Origin: Dryas octopetala
Lineage: Eukaryota; Streptophyta; Magnoliopsida; Rosales; Rosaceae
Assembly: GCA_963921425.1 (NCBI GenBank)
Contig: OY992836.1
Span: 2,495,825 to 2,559,824 of the forward strand
Reading direction: 5' to 3'
Length of the DNA: 64,000 nt
The notes beneath the pieces were generated by a model. That model ran no database searches, was not told where the DNA came from, and saw only the letters and a program-made list of their open reading frames with translations. Below, piece by piece: positions 23,451 through 35,138 of the stretch; position 1 is the first letter of the stretch; each line of letters starts with the position of its first letter. A program made the translations under genes and the position numbers.

Positions 23451-24317
23451 ACACTCTCTTTCCACAATCCCCATTTAATTGGTCACCTATAAGGAAGGAA
23501 GAAAAATCAGAATTAGATTCCTATTTACTCTCTCTCTCTCTCCTTGGCATAGGAAATTTATAAATATGGAAGGAATTGGCAATAGATGGGATTTTGTGAG
23601 GATCTCCTTGATAGCATAATACAATCAGCCACCCAAGATTCTCTCCACGAAAATGGTTACCTAAATAGAAGGTGAAGGAAATCAGCAAGTTTGACTATTG
23701 GTGAGATTCTATGGTGGGCATCTAAAATCAAGGGGAAATGGTCGTTGGTTGAGGAGGTGATTAGGGGAAGAGACGCCACCAGGCTGGGATATATTGGAGA
23801 TTGCTGGAAGAAGAAAGGGGGGAGAGGAAAGGAAGAAATGACGGGAGGAAAAAGACTCTCTTTCTCTCTAGGGGTTCTGGCTCCCTCTTGTTCTGAAATT
23901 TTCATTTCTCTAGTTTGTAATTTCATCTTATTTCATGAATTTATTGTTCAATTTCAAATTAATGATTATGTCTAGCTAATTTTCTTATAGCTAGGGGTTA
24001 TTTCAAAGCCCCAAACATGTTCAATTTATATTGTTGATTTTCAGATTGTGTTCTTTATAATTTTCGACTGAGGTTTCTTTTGTTTCATTTCATTATAAAC
24101 ATGAATGCTTGTGTGTTTATTGTGGTGCACAACATAGTAAGCAGGCGAGGATTCTAATGCTAGGACTAGATGTCTAATACGTAATTGTTATGCATCTGTT
24201 CACTAAGTAGCAATTGTTAATGGCCTTGACATGTGAAACAAACCCTAGGTTTAGCAAGACTACATATGTACTTGTGATCCTTGTATTATCCAAGACCCTC
24301 TTTAAGTGTCATGATTC

Positions 24318-25972
24318 TGTTGGGTCCTTAAATGTTTACATTTTAGGCCCTCTATCTTCATGTATTTAGTACTTAGTCCCTATATTTTATGTTATTTATT
24401 TGTGTTTTTCTCTTTTGTAGGTGGAAAGCCCATAGGAATTAAATGGATGCAAATCAGCCCATTTTGAGCTTAAATGAATATTTGCTGTTTAAATGGAAGC
24501 CCAAGATCAAGAGAGGCTCCAAGAGCATGAAGAAATGAAAGCCCAACCCAAACCACATAGGAAGTGGCGTGTGTGCTAAGAGAGAAGGGCTGGCCGCACC
24601 TTGCAAGGCTTTCCTTTCCTAATTGGGCTCTAAAAATCAGATTTGATATAACCTGATTTATTTCATTTTAATTCCTGATTTATTGGAGGCCCATTAGGGG
24701 AGGAAATCAGCTACATGCAAGCCCATAGGGGTCAGCTACACCATGTGCAAGAGAGGGAAACCCTAGGGCCTTGCGCAAGTCACTTAAGCCCAAGAAGCCA
24801 AGCCCTAGCAGCCGCATCTTCTTTCTCCAAACCCTAGCTGGCCGCACATTCTTCTTTCTCCAAACCCTAGCTGCTGCACACCCTTATATATACATCTCTT
24901 TCTATCATTTTAGGAGTGGAGACACTTGGAAAAAATCAGAAAATAGAGAGAGAGGGGCTGCTGGAGGCGTGAGCTCTCCTTGGGGTGTTTTCTCTTCTTC
25001 TTCTTCTTTTCTTGTAATTGTTAGATGATAAACATGATTTCGTGGCTGTTCTTGTTCTCTAGCATGAACTAATCACGTTTTCTAGGGCCTAGGATTAAGC
25101 CCTAGGCCGAATTTTCAATGGATTGGTGATGTAGTTGCTGTTTCTTTAATTCCATGGATTTGATGATTTTGATTTCACTTTTATCATTGTTCTCTATGTG
25201 TTTATAATCCTTGATTGATCACCTAGGGTTATTGCATCTAGAATTTAATCAATTTAGGGTGAGGACAACCAATCAGCCCTTAATACAAGTGATAAACAAC
25301 TTAGGATTTAGTAATTGGCTGAATTCTAATTGTGTGAAATCAATACTAATGCACCTAAGGTAGACGCCATGCCTTAGGGTTTTATTTGCATTCATAATCT
25401 CACTTGTGTGTTAATGGACCTTGCTGCGTTCTTAGGTAGATGCCATGCCTAGGTTGCATTTAGGGTACCAAACTAGGGTAGACGCCATGCACTAGTTTGT
25501 ACATTTGGGGAATCATGCATTTCATGCTATGCCATAGGTGAATATGCGAATGCATTCATCAATAGGAATTAAAGGTTTCAGAAATTGCACCATGACATTG
25601 GATATGAGGTCTAGTGGTAAAGTCCTAGAGTCCTAGTATCATCTATCAATCTATTTTCACAAGATAACTTGCTGTTTCTATACTCTTTGCTAGTTGCGCA
25701 TTTTAGTCTTTAAAGTTAGGTTTAATTTGCTGTTTTCAAGTCATACAAACTCCCTCTCATTCGTGTGTGTGTGTACGTGTGTTTCATTTCAAGTGAGCAG
25801 CTGCCCTAGGCGTGACAACTTGGGCAGCCACTCGTGTCTTGTTTTCTTGTTTCCTTTTAGCATACGGATTATCATTTAAAGATCAATAATAGTCCTCGTG
25901 GGATCGACCTTGCTTGCCATCTATATTATATATAGATTCGTGCACTGCGAGTATTTAAATTTAAAACGAACA
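24318..25972 (+). mobile_element. Solo LTR of a fourth family
   Basis: A 1655-bp LTR, TGTTGGGTCC...AACGAACA, flanked by GATTC at 24313-24317 and 25973-25977. It has the shared layout of the other families: a T-rich tract ending ttttgtag/gtgg near 24420, a TATA-like ttatatatacatc at 24883-24895, and a U5 block with cctcgtgggatcgacc and gattcgtgcactgcgag at about 25893-25953. The sequence between is unlike the Athila and TGATG LTRs. No internal region. Confidence 0.88.
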
Positions 25973-27879
25973 GATTCTGATATGTTTAACTTGACGAGCT
26001 TATGTCTAGGTGGCATGACCAGAAATAGATTGAGTGTCGAGCTTGTGTACACTTAACGGCAAACTAAGGAAGGGTAATAAGTTAATTCGAACTTGTGAGT
26101 TAACTTAGGATAATTTCAGTCGATAATTTGAAGTGATAATCTGAATAGTGGTATAATTGAATGTGTTTGGTGGTTGCGAATGTGTCCCTAGTGCTTTTAT
26201 CTTAAATTGTTTCCACAAAACCAATCTCAAACCCCAAATTGTTTTCTCTTTGTTAATTTATCTTTTGTGTTCTTCGTGTTAGTGACTATATCAAATCGTA
26301 CCCATTTATCAAGAAATTTTATGTGTGAGTCCTTTAGCATTAAGGCACAATCTCCAGCGGGTAATGACCCTTGCTTACTACTTTACTCAACTACGATCAA
26401 CACTATAAGCAAGGTTATCTTGTATGCAGTTTTTAAGTGTATCAGATACGGATGTTAGCTTCGTAGGGAATTTTACGGATTTCGATTCCGAGTTTTCTAG
26501 CTCAAGATATGGCCATTTTAGTGGGGTAGCGCAGCAGTTCCACGAGCTGAAAATAAGTTATACCCAAAAAGAGCTCAAATCAGCCCAAGGCCCACTTTTG
26601 GCCGAAAATTAGAAGTCTTAAGGAGCAAGAAATTCACTTAAGCCCATGTTCTTTTAATGAAACCCTAGCCGTACCTTGTCTTCTCCTTGCCTCCAAAGGA
26701 ATCCTCACCTCACCTCTATAAATATATCCTATTCTCTCACTGTTTAGGGTTCCCATATTTTTATATTTTCAGAATTCAGAGAGAGAGGGGGAGGCCGAAT
26801 TTCAGAGAGAGAGAGTGAGAGGGTGGCACCACTTGAGGGAGAATGAGAGACCATGTGCCGCAGCCCTAGCTCACCTTTGCCGTGAGCCTCCTTGCTGCTA
26901 TATCTCTCCTCTTCTTCTCTCTTGTGCCGCTGCCACCCTCTTGTGATGTTCTTTGTTTTTCTTTTGATTTTCTTCTTTTTCTTTAGTTAATTAGTTGTTC
27001 TTGCTTTCATTGTGGATTTAATTATTATAATGGAAGTTAGATTTTTTATTTTCTTTATTATTATGTTTTGAGTTTTTTATTGCTTTGCTAAGATGGATGA
27101 TGAAACTTTAATTGTGAGTTATACAATGGTGACACTTGTGATTTAATTTGATGCATGTAGTAAATCCTTGATCTCTAGTAAAATTGATTCTATTTGTTTG
27201 CACCCTTTGACTAGCTACCTTAGGGTAATTGCATCTAGATTATGTTGTGAAATTAAATATGCTCAAAAGGTTGATAATTACAATTGGCAGCAAGTGGGTA
27301 TCCTAAGAACGTACTCATGAGAAAAGGGATCATAGATAACATACAGTACATTAATTTGGAGTTATGCGCTATGTGTTTATCGTTTTCACAAAACTTAATG
27401 ACTCTTGTATGGTTAACATGCGCCTAGGGAATGCCTAACAAAGCTCTTAGGACACATGCAAGTTAACTGACTAGGGGAGGCCTAAGAAGCTCTTAGTATA
27501 TGCATAAGGAGAACAATAGTTAGGAGTGTCCTCAAAAAGGAATTCGGCTGATAAACTTTATTATATTTATGCATTATCTTGAATTGCTTGGTTGTATTTC
27601 CATCAATTGGTGTGGATTCTGAATTCTTAGCATTGCAATTGTTTATGTTTGTGTGGTGTGTGTGAGTTTCACAATCTACAAACCCCCCTTCCGTGTGTGT
27701 GTGTTTGGTGAATCTAATTGGTAAGTTGAATTGGTTTGATGTGTATTTACCTATTCCTCGTGGGATCGACCTCGTACTTATACGCTATGCTTATATGAGC
27801 GATTCGTATACTTGCGAGCTACAACTTGGTATTCATTTCTAAATTCCAAGTAAAACAAGTTGTACAAAAAGGAGCAACA

Positions 27880-28187
27880 CCCATTTGGCAAGAAAGTCAT
27901 GGGGAAGCACTTTCCCATGTTAGAATTAGCGTTCTAAACCTATTGAACCACATTTGGTGTTAAGAATGCACTAAAACATCATTTCATTGCATACTTGGTC
28001 CAATTTCATCCAAATTGCACCAAACTGTTCCTGGATGGCAAGAAAGAAATAGGGAAGCAGTTTCTCATATTAGGAATAGCGTTCTAGACCTATTGAACGA
28101 CATTTGGTATTAAAAATGCACAAAAACGTCATTTCGTTGCATACTTGGTCCAATTTCGTTCGAATTCCATCAAAAGGATCCCAGTTG
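27880..28187 (-). repeat. Satellite array, inverted block (last part)
   Basis: About two minus-oriented units (ttggcaagaaagtcatggg, attgaaccacatttgg, aagaatgcac), opening with the second CCCAT. The orientation switch is near 28187, where gatcccagttggca is followed directly by tttgtgcgatttggacg on the other strand. Confidence 0.82.
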
Positions 28188-29252
28188 GCATTTGTGCGAT
28201 TTGGACGAAATTGGTACAAGTACGCACCGAAATGACGTTTTCGTGCATTCTTAACACCAAATGTGGTTAAATTGGTTTAGAACGCTAGTCTTAACAAGAG
28301 AAGGTGCTTCCCCATGTCTTTTTAGCGAACTGATAACGTTTTGGAGCTATTTGATGAAAATTGGAACAATTATGCACCTAAAAGACGTTTTCGTGCGTTC
28401 TTAACACCAAATGTGCTTCAATAAGTCTAGAATGCTATTCTTAATATGAGAAAGCGCTTTCCAATGTCCATCTTACTAATCGGTAACGTTTTAGAGCCAT
28501 TTGGACAAAATTGGAATAAGTATGCCCCGAAATGTCGTTTTCGTGCGTTCTTAACACCAAATGTGGTTCAATAGATTTAGAACTTTTACCCTAATATGTG
28601 AAAGTGCATCCTCAACATTTTCTTGCGAACCGAGAACGTTTTGGAGTAATTTGGAAAGTGCTTCCCATGTCTTTTTTGCCAACCGTTAAAGTTTTGGAGC
28701 AATTTAGGCGAAATTGGAATAAGTATACACCCAAATGGTGTTTTTGTGCGTTCATAACACCAAATGTGTTTCAATAGGTCTAGAATGCTAACCCTAACAT
28801 GGGAAGTGTTTCCCCATGTCTTTCTTACCAATTGGTAATGTTTTGGAGGCATTTGGACAAAATTGGAAAAAGTATGCTCCCAAATGATGTTTTTGTGCGT
28901 TCATAACACCAAATGTGGTTCAATAGGTCTACAATGCTAATCCTAACATGAGAAAGTGCTTTCCCATGTCTTTCTTGCCAACCTAGCACATTTTTGGGGC
29001 AATTTGGACGAAATTGGTAGAAGTATGCACCGAAATAACATTTATGTGCATTCATAACACCAAATGTGGCTCAATAGGTCTAGAACACTATTACTAACAT
29101 GAGAAAGTGTTTCTCCATGTCTTTCTTGCCAACTGGGCACATTTTTGGTCCAATTTTGACAAAATTGGAAAATTATGCGCCGAAATGTTGTTTTCGTGCG
29201 TTCTTAACACCAAACGTAGTTCAATTGGTCTATAACGCTATTACTAACATGA
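28188..29252 (+). repeat. Satellite array, forward block after the inversion
   Basis: About seven units in the same orientation as 1-1115, with landmarks gtctttcttgcca, gcaatttggacgaaattgg, tatgcaccgaaat and gcgttcttaacaccaaatgtgg. Some units are shortened. The array stops at about 29252, where a different LTR sequence begins. Confidence 0.83.
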
Positions 29253-30925
29253 TGACAGGACCGCCCCCGGGTTCCAACCTAAAATCCGGAGTGGTCCTGT
29301 GGGATCCAAAGTCAAAGAAAATCCCACCGATAATTCGGCAGAACCTCCCCTGAACTTGGATTAACCCAAAAATTTATAAACCTATAAATAACACTTCTAA
29401 AATTCAACAACTACCTCTATTGCAAACAAAAAGGGTCTCAGACCCACTTACAATGCCAAAACAATAAGTTCTTATTCACCAAAGCACATGATAATCAGAG
29501 CATAACCAAACTTCCTTTAGCATATAAAAGTTAATTCCTCAACTTAATGGAAATGGCGCTGAAGATCTGAAAGTCATGCCTCGACGTGATACGGCCCAAC
29601 CTCAGCGATCTATAATACCTGGGGGAAACGTTATGAACAAAAGAAAGAGCGGAAAAAATATAGAAACAAAGCATTTAAGTTATTCATCCTTTCAAATTTC
29701 TTTAAAATCAAATCTCCTCTAAGACCTCACGTCACTCTTTGAAATCCCCCAGTTTTAAAACGCTTTCAGAAACACGTTTAAAGTCGCTATCATATTTTAA
29801 TAAACCAAACCAAAGCATAAACAACTTATCAGAAATTCAAACGTTAAAATTTTGAGTAAATTATAAATATAAGATAAATAATCAAATTAAAACCATATAA
29901 TATATTTATAACAATGCCCACCAAGTCAATTACCCACAGAACCTATCATACATGCGCAGAGTCGAGAATCTGTCATACGCATACCAAAAATCATGTCTTA
30001 CGTGCACGTAGAGCCACCCCCAAAGGGCTAAGCATCACGACACATGGCCCAAAACCTATGTGTGTGCCGTAATGGTCCCAAAGACCTATCCAATCTGATA
30101 ACCTGGAGGGTACTGAGAAGGTGGTTTGAAACTATTTCCAAAATCAAACAAAATTTCTTTTTCTACCGATATGAAAATATGCTTATAACATTCTCATAAC
30201 TTAAATCCTCAAACTCTGCATAACCACAATTAGTAAAATAGCCCTCAATAAATAAAATCATAAATACACAAAACCAATTAAATCTTTTTTACCATAAACA
30301 AAAGTATGAAATAAACCGTGTGCGTAAAAAAAGAGTTAGAATTCCTTCCAAAACCCATTAACTCGATCAAATAAATTAATATGTAACTCTATGTTTTAAA
30401 ACTTATTCATGAAAATATTTGAAATACAAATCCAACACCATCTGCCATATTCCAAACCGGATTCAAGATAATAACATAATTCAATCAATGTAACTTCATA
30501 AATTCATTTGAAAACCAAAGTTCACCCAAACTCTTTTAGCTCAAAACAACTCAATAAACTCAAGAAATGAATTAAATAAGGATATATTCATGAATTAAAA
30601 GAAAACGTTCATTAAACGAAGGTCCACTCACAAACCTTTTTAATTAAAACCATGCTCAATTAAATCAAGAAAATAATTAAATTATAAAATATGCAAAACA
30701 TTTTGGAAACCAAAAGTCCACTCACAATATTTGCCGAGCTATGCTCAACTCCTTTTTTTTTTGGATTCGTTTCCATATCACAAACCCTCACTTGTTCGCT
30801 ACTAACGGTAATCAAGAGACGAAGCTCCATCGACCTAATACAAAAGTATCGCTCATTAGATATGCCGAACATTAATCTCACTCTAAAATTAATACAAAAG
30901 TATCGCTCATTAGATTCCACGTTTG
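29253..30925 (-). mobile_element. Chromovirus-like LTR piece (interrupted)
   Basis: Starts abruptly after the satellite with tgacaggaccgcccccggg, which in sense reads as an LTR 3' end (ccgggggcggtcctgtca). In sense it carries AT-rich promoter-like sequence, a cccccaggtattatag stretch near 29610 and long T/A-rich parts. The layout recalls LTRs of plant Ty3/gypsy chromoviruses, but no coding domain is present to prove it. It is interrupted by the GTTTG-flanked Athila and resumes at 44758-44989. A 24-bp direct repeat lies at about 30836-30858 and 30892-30914. The 5' end of this element was not found. Confidence 0.45.
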
Positions 30926-33214
30926 TGTTGTATGTTTTCCTAGAGCAATTATAACAAACCTTTTTAACAACTCTAGGTTAACTCGCAAGTGCACGAATCG
31001 CTAAGTAGCAAAGCTTACAAATACGAGGTCGATCCCACAGGGAATTGTACTAGTGTTATGATCACTAACTTAATTAAATTCGATTAAATCAACTCTAACT
31101 CACACACGCAAATGGGGGGTTTTGATTGGTTTTAAGGCTAAACTAAACAAACAGAGAAATAACAAACTTTAAAATGATAACTGAAAGATTTGAATAAAAC
31201 AATAATAAAGAAACACTAGGGGTCAGAATCCACCACTAGCATACCATTCACTTCACTATGGGTATTAACAATCAATAAGTAAACATGTTGACAAAGTTCG
31301 TCTACTAAAAGGTTTGGCTAGTCACTTTTAGCAATTACTCCCCTTACTGTGCATAAACTAAGAGCTTCTTGGGCCTTCCTTAGCCAGTTAACTTGCATGT
31401 TCCCTAGTGCTAAGCTAAGGCAGCTGTTACCCATGCAAGAGTCATTACGATCTGTGAGAGTGACAAACACATAGCGCATAGCTCCAAATTAATGTACTGT
31501 ATGTCATCTATGATCTCTTTTCTCATGAATATTATCTTAGGATACCCACTTGTTGCCTATTGAAACTATCATCCTTTCGAGCTTATTTAGTTTCACAACA
31601 TAATTCTAGATGCATGCAACCTAAGGTGATCAGTCAAAGATGCGAAACAAATAGATTCAATTTAAACAGAGATCCAAGATTTGTCAACATGTAAATAATT
31701 AAAAATCAATAATCCATAGTGAGAGTAAACAGCATCGCTAGGGCTTCATCCTAGCCCTAGCCCAATATTCAGCTACACATAATTAAATTCACAATTAAAT
31801 AATGCATAATTAAAACAATGAAAATAAAAGAAAGGGAAGAAGAAATCAAGCCACGAATGATGGAGTGGAGGTGCGGCTGCAAGGTGATGGCGTGATGGGG
31901 CTGCTGCTCGGCCTTGGGCTCCACGGCAAAGAGGTTGAGATGCTCGGCAAGGTGGCAGCAAGGTGGTGATGCGTGGCTAATGTTGGTGGCTGCGGCTTGG
32001 TGGCGCAACTTAGTGGTGGTGGCTGCGGCTTCAATGATTCCTCCTTCCTCGATTCAGCACACAATAAAAGAAAGCACACAAGAAAAGGTAGCTGCTAGGT
32101 TCGGCCACAAAAGAAAAGAAGAAGAATAAAAAGGAAGGGAGAGAAGGTGGCTGCGGCACAAGAAAAACAGGGGAGAGGGAAGCTGCTAGGGTTTGCGGCA
32201 AGAGGAGAGGAGAGAGGCTGCTAGGGCTACGAAAATTAAAAGAAATAGAAGAGAACTTCAGAACAGAACCCCTTTTCTGATTTTTAGAGATATATTTATA
32301 GAGGGAAGTGGGGCTGAGATTTCTCTTTCTCTTCAATGTGGGATAAGTGCATTCCTTGCACACCAAGGCTTATAATTTTCGGCCAAGCATGGGCCTTGGG
32401 CTGATTTGGGCTCTTTTTGGGCGTAACTCCTTTTTCAGCTCGCGGAACTGCTGCGCTACCTCCACTAAAATGGCCATATCTTGAGCTAGAAAACTCGGAA
32501 TCGAAATCCGTAAAATTCCCTGCGAAGCTAACATCCGTATCTTTCCAACCATATATGGCATGACATCTGATTCGATCTGTAGAAATACAGAATCACTGTC
32601 GAAATTTAGTGTCTAGTTTCCAGGGTTTTGACTTTTTCTTCAACTAGGACTCCTTGTGATCTTTGACTGAATCTTGTGAGATTTTCCTTGAGCATGAAGG
32701 ATTCCTTTCATTTGGGCCTTGGATCAGCTGAGTGGGTGCGAATTCCTTGGGCTTGCGGACTCTTGGATAACACAACTTGGGCTTCCACCATTTGGGCTAG
32801 CAATAGGCGTATGGCCTTGGTCCTTTGGGCTAGGGTTATGTGCATGGCCCATAGTGCATGGGCTGCATGGGTGGTCTATGTCATGAGATGATGTGGCACG
32901 GTTGACCATTGACTTTGACCTTTGACTTTGACCAAAAGTCAACCTTGACCAAAAAGATTCCCCAAAAGATTCTGTCTAAGATTCTTCAAAGATTCCTTCC
33001 AGATTCCAGATCCTTCTAGAAGATTCCCTCAAGATTCTTTTTCTCATTTTTTCCATTTTTAGCTCAAAATAGCTTCATTTAGCTTCTTTCTCCATCATTG
33101 CTTCATTTAACCTACAAAACACTAAAACAAACTAACAAGACCTAAAATATCGAGTTCTTGCACTCTAGGTTAGGGAATTAATATCATAAAATGATGCAAA
33201 TTGGACACTCAACA
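30926..33214 (-). repeat. LTR (3') of the Athila element
   Basis: A 2289-bp LTR, TGTTGAGTGTCC...ACATACAACA in sense. Its U3 has gattcc-type short repeats (32940-33030) instead of the ctagga palindromes of the other families. TATA-like ctctataaatata is at 32291-32303, and the U5 block is at about 30979-31046. The small ORFs at 31769-32366 lie inside the LTR and are repeated at 41377-41974. Confidence 0.93.
32291..32303 (-). promoter_or_regulatory. TATA-like box of Athila LTR
   Basis: Sense ctctataaatata, followed by agagattttt and a purine-rich leader. The identical site in the other whole LTR is at 41899-41911, which is the one placed to drive the internal region. Confidence 0.6.
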
Positions 33215-33227
33215 CACCCCCAAACTT
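33215..33227 (-). other. Polypurine tract of the Athila element
   Basis: Sense aagtttgggggtg abutting the LTR start TGTTGAG. The same 13-mer occurs again at 34872-34884 and, with one difference, at 34135-34147. Confidence 0.85.
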
Positions 33228-35138
33228 AGACTTTGCTAGACCTCGAGCAAACAAAATAAAGAAAAGACTAAAAACTGACCCAACAAACTTTCCCAACAAA
33301 AGATTTCATGAGTTTAGCCACTAATAATCATAGCAAAGCAAGGCATATAGGTTATGTAATCTTCTAATTCTAATACTGCTTCAACAACATACCTCACTCC
33401 TCTATTGTACATATAGACCATCCTTAACATAAACCCAAGTGTTAGATAAACAAGACTGAATGAACATAAACAACATAGATTGAACTCCAATCCTCACTAA
33501 GGCATACTCTCAACAATAAAGCACTCAGAAATTGGGTTGAATTGTGCACTCAAAATTATATGTGAGAGAATTTATGTAAACAAAAACAAATAGCTCACAT
33601 ATTGGCATTAAATAAAGGCACATTTGAAAGGAAGCAATGATCTCATGAAAGGAATATCAAAAACTTGAAATAGAATCAATCACCATAGGCTTCTCTTTCA
33701 TCTAGACTGCACATTTTATACTACATTTCCCTTAAAATCAAATAGGGCTTTACTCAAGGTTGTAACGTAGGCTTGTGGTAGGGATATGATATTGAAATGA
33801 AAGGATAATACAAAGGCTACAAACTATGGTTTTGCAACACAAAATAACACTTTAGAGGCATACCTTGCATACTTGCACTTCATAGCTTGATATTTGAGCA
33901 CCTTTCATCATCATTTTTCTTTTCTTTTGAAACCGTCCCTTCTTTCTTTTCTCTCTTTTTTTTTTTTTTTCTAAACTCTTCTTTTCCAATTTCTCTTGGG
34001 TACGACATACATTCTTTTCAACACATTTCTCTTTCTTTTTGCTTTCAAGCTATACTTCAACATTTATTTTCAACCTCAAAGCCATAAAATCAATGCAAAA
34101 CCATAGATAAAAGGTAAACAGGGTAGGGGTGTAACTCCCCCAAACTTAGGGTTAGGTATATACTGTGGTTAACAAAGAAAAGGCTATAAGGCTCAAAAGG
34201 GGTAACTAGGGATAAAACACAAAAGGTTGGTTTTTGGCTCTAGGTAACACAAACAAGGCCTAAAATCATCTCCTAAGATCCATGTAGTTATAGACATGTT
34301 TTGCATAGAGTAAGAGAGAAGTTCTAGTTCAATGATTCAAATCAGGTGCATTTCAAGCATTTGAACAGAAGAATGATAATGAGATCAAACAACGACTTAA
34401 ATGACAAGAAAGATTGGAGTAAGTATAAACACACTCAAGAATTGAAGTACAAGGCTCAATAGCTCACTTAGGTCATATAAGTCTCCTCTATCATGTATAT
34501 GTATCTCTAGTCATGCAAATCACAACTTAAGCTTATGAAAACAAGGCTTAATTACAAAGAATCATGAAATAGGTTATGAAACAACATTAGAAAAACAAGA
34601 ACACATAACCTATATAATGAATGCTAAACATGCTTTTCAATGGCTATAAACAATTCATCGACTTGTTGGGGACTCTAAAACTAAAAGACTCAAAACTTTG
34701 TTTTAAAAACAATGTTGCAATAAAGTTCTAAGGATCAATGACCTTACCAAGATGTAATGACACTTAGATGATTGCATTTTGATATGGGCTTGTCACCCTA
34801 ATTGAAAACAAAACAAAAATTTTTTTTTTTTTTTTTTTACACACTAAAAACGAAAAATGCGTTGCATTCCCCACCCCCAAACTTAAAAGAAACATTGTCC
34901 TCAATGTTTAAATGAATGACAAATGTAATGCACCATGTAATGAAAAGAGGAAGGGAAAAACATCAAATAAAACAAAACTAATGAACGGAGCAAAGAGAGG
35001 GTGAAAACGTACCTTGGCTGATGTGAAAATGGCTCGCCCACGCATATGTACAAAATCACCTCCTCGTCGTCATCCATCCCTTGGGTTGCCTCCCAAGAAG
35101 CGCTAAGTTTCACGTCTTCAGCCAGACCTAGTCTTGTA
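33228..35138 (-). other. Non-coding 3' region after integrase
   Basis: About 1.9 kb between the integrase stop and the 3' LTR. Athila elements often carry an envelope-like frame here; none is seen. It holds two further polypurine-type 13-mers, runs of T/A (33956-33971, 34819-34838) and a hairpin at 34890-34909. A close copy of its left part is at 42823-44316. Confidence 0.75.
34872..34909 (-). other. Polypurine-type 13-mer plus hairpin
   Basis: In sense, a hairpin (arms aaacattg/caatgttt, 34890-34909, 4-nt loop) is followed after 5 nt by aagtttgggggtg (34872-34884), about 230 bp downstream of the integrase stop. The TGATG-family elements have the hairpin in the same place with changed but still paired arms (19395-19414, 57016-57035). 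Confidence 0.7.

Larger units (their letters stand above)
14854..26444 (+). mobile_element. Solo LTR of a third family, holding two younger insertions
   Basis: Bounded by GATAC at 14849-14853 and 26445-26449. Termini are TAATATGTG...AAGTGTATCA, an imperfect TGATA/TATCA pair. Its own sequence is 14854-15105, 23456-24317 and 25978-26444, about 1.58 kb. It shares with the other LTRs only the start layout (T-rich stretch ending tttatag before gttttatgaagc, near 14985) and LTR-like ends. A TATA-like tttataaatatgg is at 23557-23569. No PBS, polypurine tract or retroelement domain was seen, so solo LTR is the simplest reading; a short non-autonomous element is possible. Confidence 0.7.
9165..27879 (+). 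mobile_element. Solo LTR on + strand, split by nested insertions
   Basis: Starts TGATAAGTGTTC at 9165 and ends GGAGCAACA at 27879, flanked by CCCAT at 9160-9164 and 27880-27884. Its own sequence is 9165-9941, 14651-14853 and 26450-27879, about 2.4 kb, the size of the other LTRs. The rest is later insertions. Proof of continuity: the motif ggttggaaagatac stops at 14853 and its natural continuation (ggatgttagc, ttcgtagggaatttta) resumes at 26450, as in the uninterrupted LTR at 44990. A TATA-like box cctctataaatatatcc is at 26713-26729. The U5 block (cctcgtgggatcgacctcg) is near 27757-27826. Confidence 0.88.

Noticed and set aside
23657-23975. Overlapping ORFs of 89 and 94 codons considered as a captured host gene fragment
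   Set aside because: Both lie in the third-family LTR just after its TATA-like box, overlap on opposite strands and show no recognisable domain.
1-29252. Satellite considered as the species' centromeric repeat
   Set aside because: Unit length fits, but units are strongly diverged, inverted and cut by many LTRs; no sequence feature proves a centromeric role.
31769-32366. Cluster of small ORFs on both strands (repeated at 41377-41974)
   Set aside because: Part of the Athila LTR leader; proline/serine/alanine-rich readings of GC-rich simple sequence.
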